This document shows, one piece after another, positions 61,666 through 64,000 of a stretch of DNA of 64,000 bases. The DNA comes from an uncultured Dysgonomonas sp. (GTDB taxonomy: Bacteria; Bacteroidota; Bacteroidia; Bacteroidales; Dysgonomonadaceae), in assembly GCF_934668725.1 (NCBI RefSeq), contig NZ_CAKUOF010000002.1, forward strand, positions 1-64,000, given 5' to 3'. The position numbers were made by a program, and so were the translations under genes. The notes under the pieces were generated by a model. That model worked only from the letters and a program-made list of their open reading frames with translations. It was not told the DNA's origin and did no database searches. Positions within the stretch are counted from its first letter, which is position 1. Every line of letters begins with the position of its first letter.

Positions 61666-62583
61666 TTATCTATTGCCGAATTTGGTTTTGTGAGGTAATC
61701 TAAATTTAATCTTTTTAGAGATAAAATCGGACAAAACTATTAGCGATACTGCTATAACAATGAGCAAAATACCCATAGCCAGATTTTTTGTAAACAGCTC
61801 ATTAAAAGCAAAGATCCCTACACAAACAGCAGTTACGGGTTCCATGGCTCCCAATACAGCGGTAGCGGTAGAACCTATATATTGCACCGAGTACACCATT
61901 GCAATGTTAGATATTACGGTAGATAGTAAAGCGAGCATTACTAAATCGACTACGCTCATCGTATCAGGAAATGCTTGTATGCCTCCTGATAGTAAAGATT
62001 TTACTAAAAAGAACATCGAACTGAAAACCATAGCATATAAAGTAAGTTTAGAACCTGCCATATTGCGTATGCTCGATTTGTTAACTATAACAATATAAAG
62101 AGCATACATAAATGCTGATAGTAGCAGAAGCCCAACACCAAAAGGGTTGAGTGTTGTGCCGTTTTCGCCTTTGTATAATAAGGACACTCCTAAAAATGCG
62201 ATAACAATAGCCAACTGTGATATCTCAGGGATTTTCTCTTTAAAAAGAACAGCCATCAACAGAGCTACAAATACCGGATAGAGAAAAAGTATAGTAGCGG
62301 CTGTACCTACTGCCAGATATTGATATCCCCAGAATAGGCACTGTGCTGATAATGCAAATAATACACCAAGTGAGATTAAGGGTAACAGGTCTTTTCGTGT
62401 TATTGCAAAAGATTCTTTTTTGAAAAGCATCATTATGGCAATCAGTAATGATGTACAGGTAAATCGATAAAATAACAACGAGTCATAAAGCATTCCCTTT
62501 CCCAGTATGGGAATGGCAAATAAAGGTATCAAACCATATGTGGATGATGACAAACAACCCCAAAAATAACCTTTAACTTTCAT
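61666..62583 (-). CDS. EamA-family (DMT superfamily) permease
   Basis: The 305-residue membrane protein has ten hydrophobic helices in two EamA repeats. It begins MKVKGYFWGCLSSSTYGLIP, has FWGYQYLAVGTAATILFLYP and FKEKIPEISQLAIVIAFLGV at the end of the first repeat, and NIAMVYSVQYIGSTATAVLG followed by MEPVTAVCVGIFAF in the second. DMT permeases export amino acids, nucleotide precursors or other metabolites. The substrate is unknown. It is monocistronic, with its own -7 box and terminator. Confidence 0.9.
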   Translation of the reverse strand: MKVKGYFWGCLSSSTYGLIPLFAIPILGKGMLYDSLLFYRFTCTSLLIAIMMLFKKESFAITRKDLLPLISLGVLFALSAQCLFWGYQYLAVGTAATILFLYPVFVALLMAVLFKEKIPEISQLAIVIAFLGVSLLYKGENGTTLNPFGVGLLLLSAFMYALYIVIVNKSSIRNMAGSKLTLYAMVFSSMFFLVKSLLSGGIQAFPDTMSVVDLVMLALLSTVISNIAMVYSVQYIGSTATAVLGAMEPVTAVCVGIFAFNELFTKNLAMGILLIVIAVSLIVLSDFISKKIKFRLPHKTKFGNR

Positions 62584-62634
62584 CTCTTTACCTTAACAGC
62601 TAAGTGCAATATTATATATCTCCGATTTGGAATG

Positions 62635-62642
62635 CAAATGTA
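62635..62642 (-). promoter_or_regulatory. Candidate -7 promoter box for the DMT permease gene
   Basis: CAAATGTA on the + strand reads TACATTTG on the - strand, 51 bases before the start codon. Confidence 0.4.
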
Positions 62643-62704
62643 TGATTTCTTTGAGATTCCAATCATTGAATTAATAAAATTTTTTGAATATATTATATGT
62701 TCTG

Positions 62705-63126
62705 TTTTACTAACGCACCCTTTGGGTTTGTTTTTCATTTTGTCTTGATACAAAACGAAACAAAAGATCAAGACTGAGCCTTTTGCCCGACCCGCTTAGG
62801 ACTCGAAAGCTAAAACAAAAGAAAACATTTACTATTGATATCCTTTTGTTTCTTAACGCTTTCTTCACCCTGCGGGTACCCTGTGCAACCGACAAGGTCG
62901 GGAAGCCTGACGGATAAAAGCCATTTGCGTGCGTCAGCCCCAGTGCATCAGAGGCACAGCCGTTGGCTGACAAGCGAAGCAGGCGTAAAACTAAACGTGC
63001 CGACAGGCAGTAGGTTTAGTTTAGCCTGTAAGCTTTAGGTCAGACAGGCGAGCCACGCAGCACAAAGCCTTTTTGATTCCTTTTGCGGATTTGGGCAAAA
63101 GGAATACAAGCAATCTTCGATTGTGC
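62705..63126 (-). repeat. Dispersed repeat, copy B (about 420 bp)
   Basis: The reverse complement matches copy A at 21802-22224 from end to end. It includes the segments AATCTTCGATTGTGCGTAG, CTTTTTGATTCCTTTTGCGG, CTAAACGTGCCGACAGGCAG, GTCAGCCCCAGTGCATCAG and AGATCAAGACTGAGCC. It contains only short overlapping frames. A frame reading SLDLLFRFVSRQNEKQT is also conserved in copy A as SLDLLFRFASRQNERQT. No transposase is present. Confidence 0.85.
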
Positions 63127-63227
63127 GTAGTTAAATAAGCGTTAGAAAAACAAAAGATATAATATCAACTACAGATGGGGACAATTTATAATTGACTAGG
63201 ATGTATTCTTTATTACAAAATAGTATG

Positions 63228-63433
63228 TATCTTTGCACTATGACACGTAATTTATTAAAATCGGATTTGGTGTAATAAACAATCTGTTCTTCTGATACAG
63301 ATTGTCCCTTCGTTAGCTCTCGGATAATTCCTTTTGAGAGTATTTCTCTATTATTATAATTTTAGTTTTTTATCTGCGTACAATGATAATAGCATCGTTA
63401 TGTTTTACATCGTATGCAAAATACATTACAACA
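63228..63433 (+). promoter_or_regulatory. Promoter box and structured leader of the methyltransferase gene
   Basis: Box TATCTTTG (63228-63235) matches the -7 consensus. From about 63242 the presumed leader of 190 bases has a perfect 9-base hairpin (ACAATCTGT, 63279-63287, with ACAGATTGT, 63297-63305). A second stem follows (CTCTC, 63317-63321, with GAGAG, 63336-63340), and then an AT-rich run to the start codon. It does not match a riboswitch class I recognise. Confidence 0.35.
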
Positions 63434-64000
63434 ATGAGTAACGAAAATATTACAACTATTCATGAATTCGATTTTAATTTAATCTGTGAATTCTTTTTAA
63501 ATACCGAACGACAAGGACCCGGAAGTCCCGAAATAACCCTTAAAGCATTGAGCTTTATAGATAATCTTACTGATAGATCTCTTATAGCCGATATTGGTTG
63601 CGGAACTGGTGGTCAGACTATGGTATTGGCTCAGCAGGCACCCGGACGTATTACTGGTTTCGATCTTTTTCCGGCATTTATTGATCGGTTCAATACTAAT
63701 TCCGGTGAGCTGAATCTACAGGATAGGGTAAAAGGCGTTGTCTGTTCGATGGACAATCTTCCTTTTCAGAATGAAGAGTTGGATTTGATCTGGTCGGAAG
63801 GAGCAATTTATAATATCGGTTTTGAACGTGGATTGAACGAGTGGCGTAAGTTTCTCAAGACAGGCGGCTATATCGCTGTTACCGAAAGTTCGTGGTTGAC
63901 CGACAAACGTCCTGCCGAAATTGAGAATTACTGCATGCCGCATTTTCCGGAAATGAATACTATTTCCAATAAAGTAGCCCAGATAGAAAAGGCAGGGTAT
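63434..64000 (+). CDS. Class I SAM-dependent methyltransferase, truncated by the window end
   Basis: The first 189 codons are present and the gene continues past the window. The protein starts MSNENITTIHEFDFNLICEF and has the SAM-binding motif I IADIGCGTGGQTMVLAQQ, motif II region TGFDLFPAFIDRFN (acidic residue binding the ribose), CSMDNLPFQNEELDLIWSEG and FLKTGGYIAVTES. This is the UbiE/arsenite-type methyltransferase fold. The acceptor is unknown. No signal peptide is visible. Confidence 0.85.
   Translation, partial: MSNENITTIHEFDFNLICEFFLNTERQGPGSPEITLKALSFIDNLTDRSLIADIGCGTGGQTMVLAQQAPGRITGFDLFPAFIDRFNTNSGELNLQDRVKGVVCSMDNLPFQNEELDLIWSEGAIYNIGFERGLNEWRKFLKTGGYIAVTESSWLTDKRPAEIENYCMPHFPEMNTISNKVAQIEKAGY

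Noticed and set aside
62710..62973. 87-codon frame in repeat copy B as a real gene
   Set aside because: No domain is recognised and the frame is broken differently in the other copy.
1..64000. tRNA genes, CRISPR arrays, insertion sequences with transposase, phage or integrase genes
   Set aside because: I looked for TPsiC-arm words, regularly spaced repeats and transposase or integrase signatures and found none. A tRNA scan would be needed to exclude all.

Overview
The window comes from an AT-rich member of the Bacteroidota. Paired SusC/SusD outer-membrane uptake systems, hybrid two-component (HTCS) sensors, lipoproteins with acidic residues after the lipobox Cys, and -7 boxes of the form TAnnTTTG ahead of many genes all point to the Bacteroidales. 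A Dysgonomonas-like or Parabacteroides-like organism fits, but that genus guess is inference. The DNA looks chromosomal, with housekeeping genes (fabD, pheS, metNIQ) between glycan loci. I saw no tRNA, rRNA, CRISPR array, transposase or phage gene.

Positions 1-25000 hold a polysaccharide utilization locus (PUL) for pectin, most likely rhamnogalacturonan I (RG-I). Its parts are the tail of an esterase, an HTCS sensor read leftward, and a rightward run of susC, susD, a PL11 rhamnogalacturonan lyase, a GH105-CE12 fusion, rhamnose mutarotase, a CE12 esterase, GH105, GH28 and a CBM9-like protein. After a 0.8 kb gap carrying a dispersed repeat come GH28 and GH43 genes. The scheme: surface proteins cut and import RG-I oligosaccharides, periplasmic GH105 and GH28 enzymes trim them, esterases remove acetyl groups, and rhamnose enters the cytoplasm. 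Next to the HTCS lies a lipoprotein joining a BACON domain to a pore-forming core of the cholesterol-dependent cytolysin family.

Positions 25000-37200 hold single genes and short operons: a GNAT acetyltransferase, LysR and MdaB quinone reductase (divergent), an HTH protein, a cobalamin riboswitch upstream of a small Cys-rich protein, an acetate/succinate transporter, fabD, two paralogous exported proteins flanking a lipoprotein nitroreductase, pheS, and the methionine ABC importer metNIQ.

Positions 37300-54800 form a second PUL: an HTCS, two small genes, and a leftward operon susC-susD-sulfatase-heparinase II/III-like lyase-GH3. The gene set suggests a sulfated, uronic-acid-containing glycan, but the substrate cannot be read from the sequence. 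In both PULs a stem-loop lies between susD and the first enzyme gene.

Positions 55100-64000 hold an HD-domain protein, a NamZ-type exo-muramidase, a zinc-ribbon membrane protein, an RRM RNA-binding protein, a nitronate monooxygenase-like enzyme, a U32 protein, a DMT transporter, a second inverted copy of the dispersed repeat, and a truncated methyltransferase with a structured leader.
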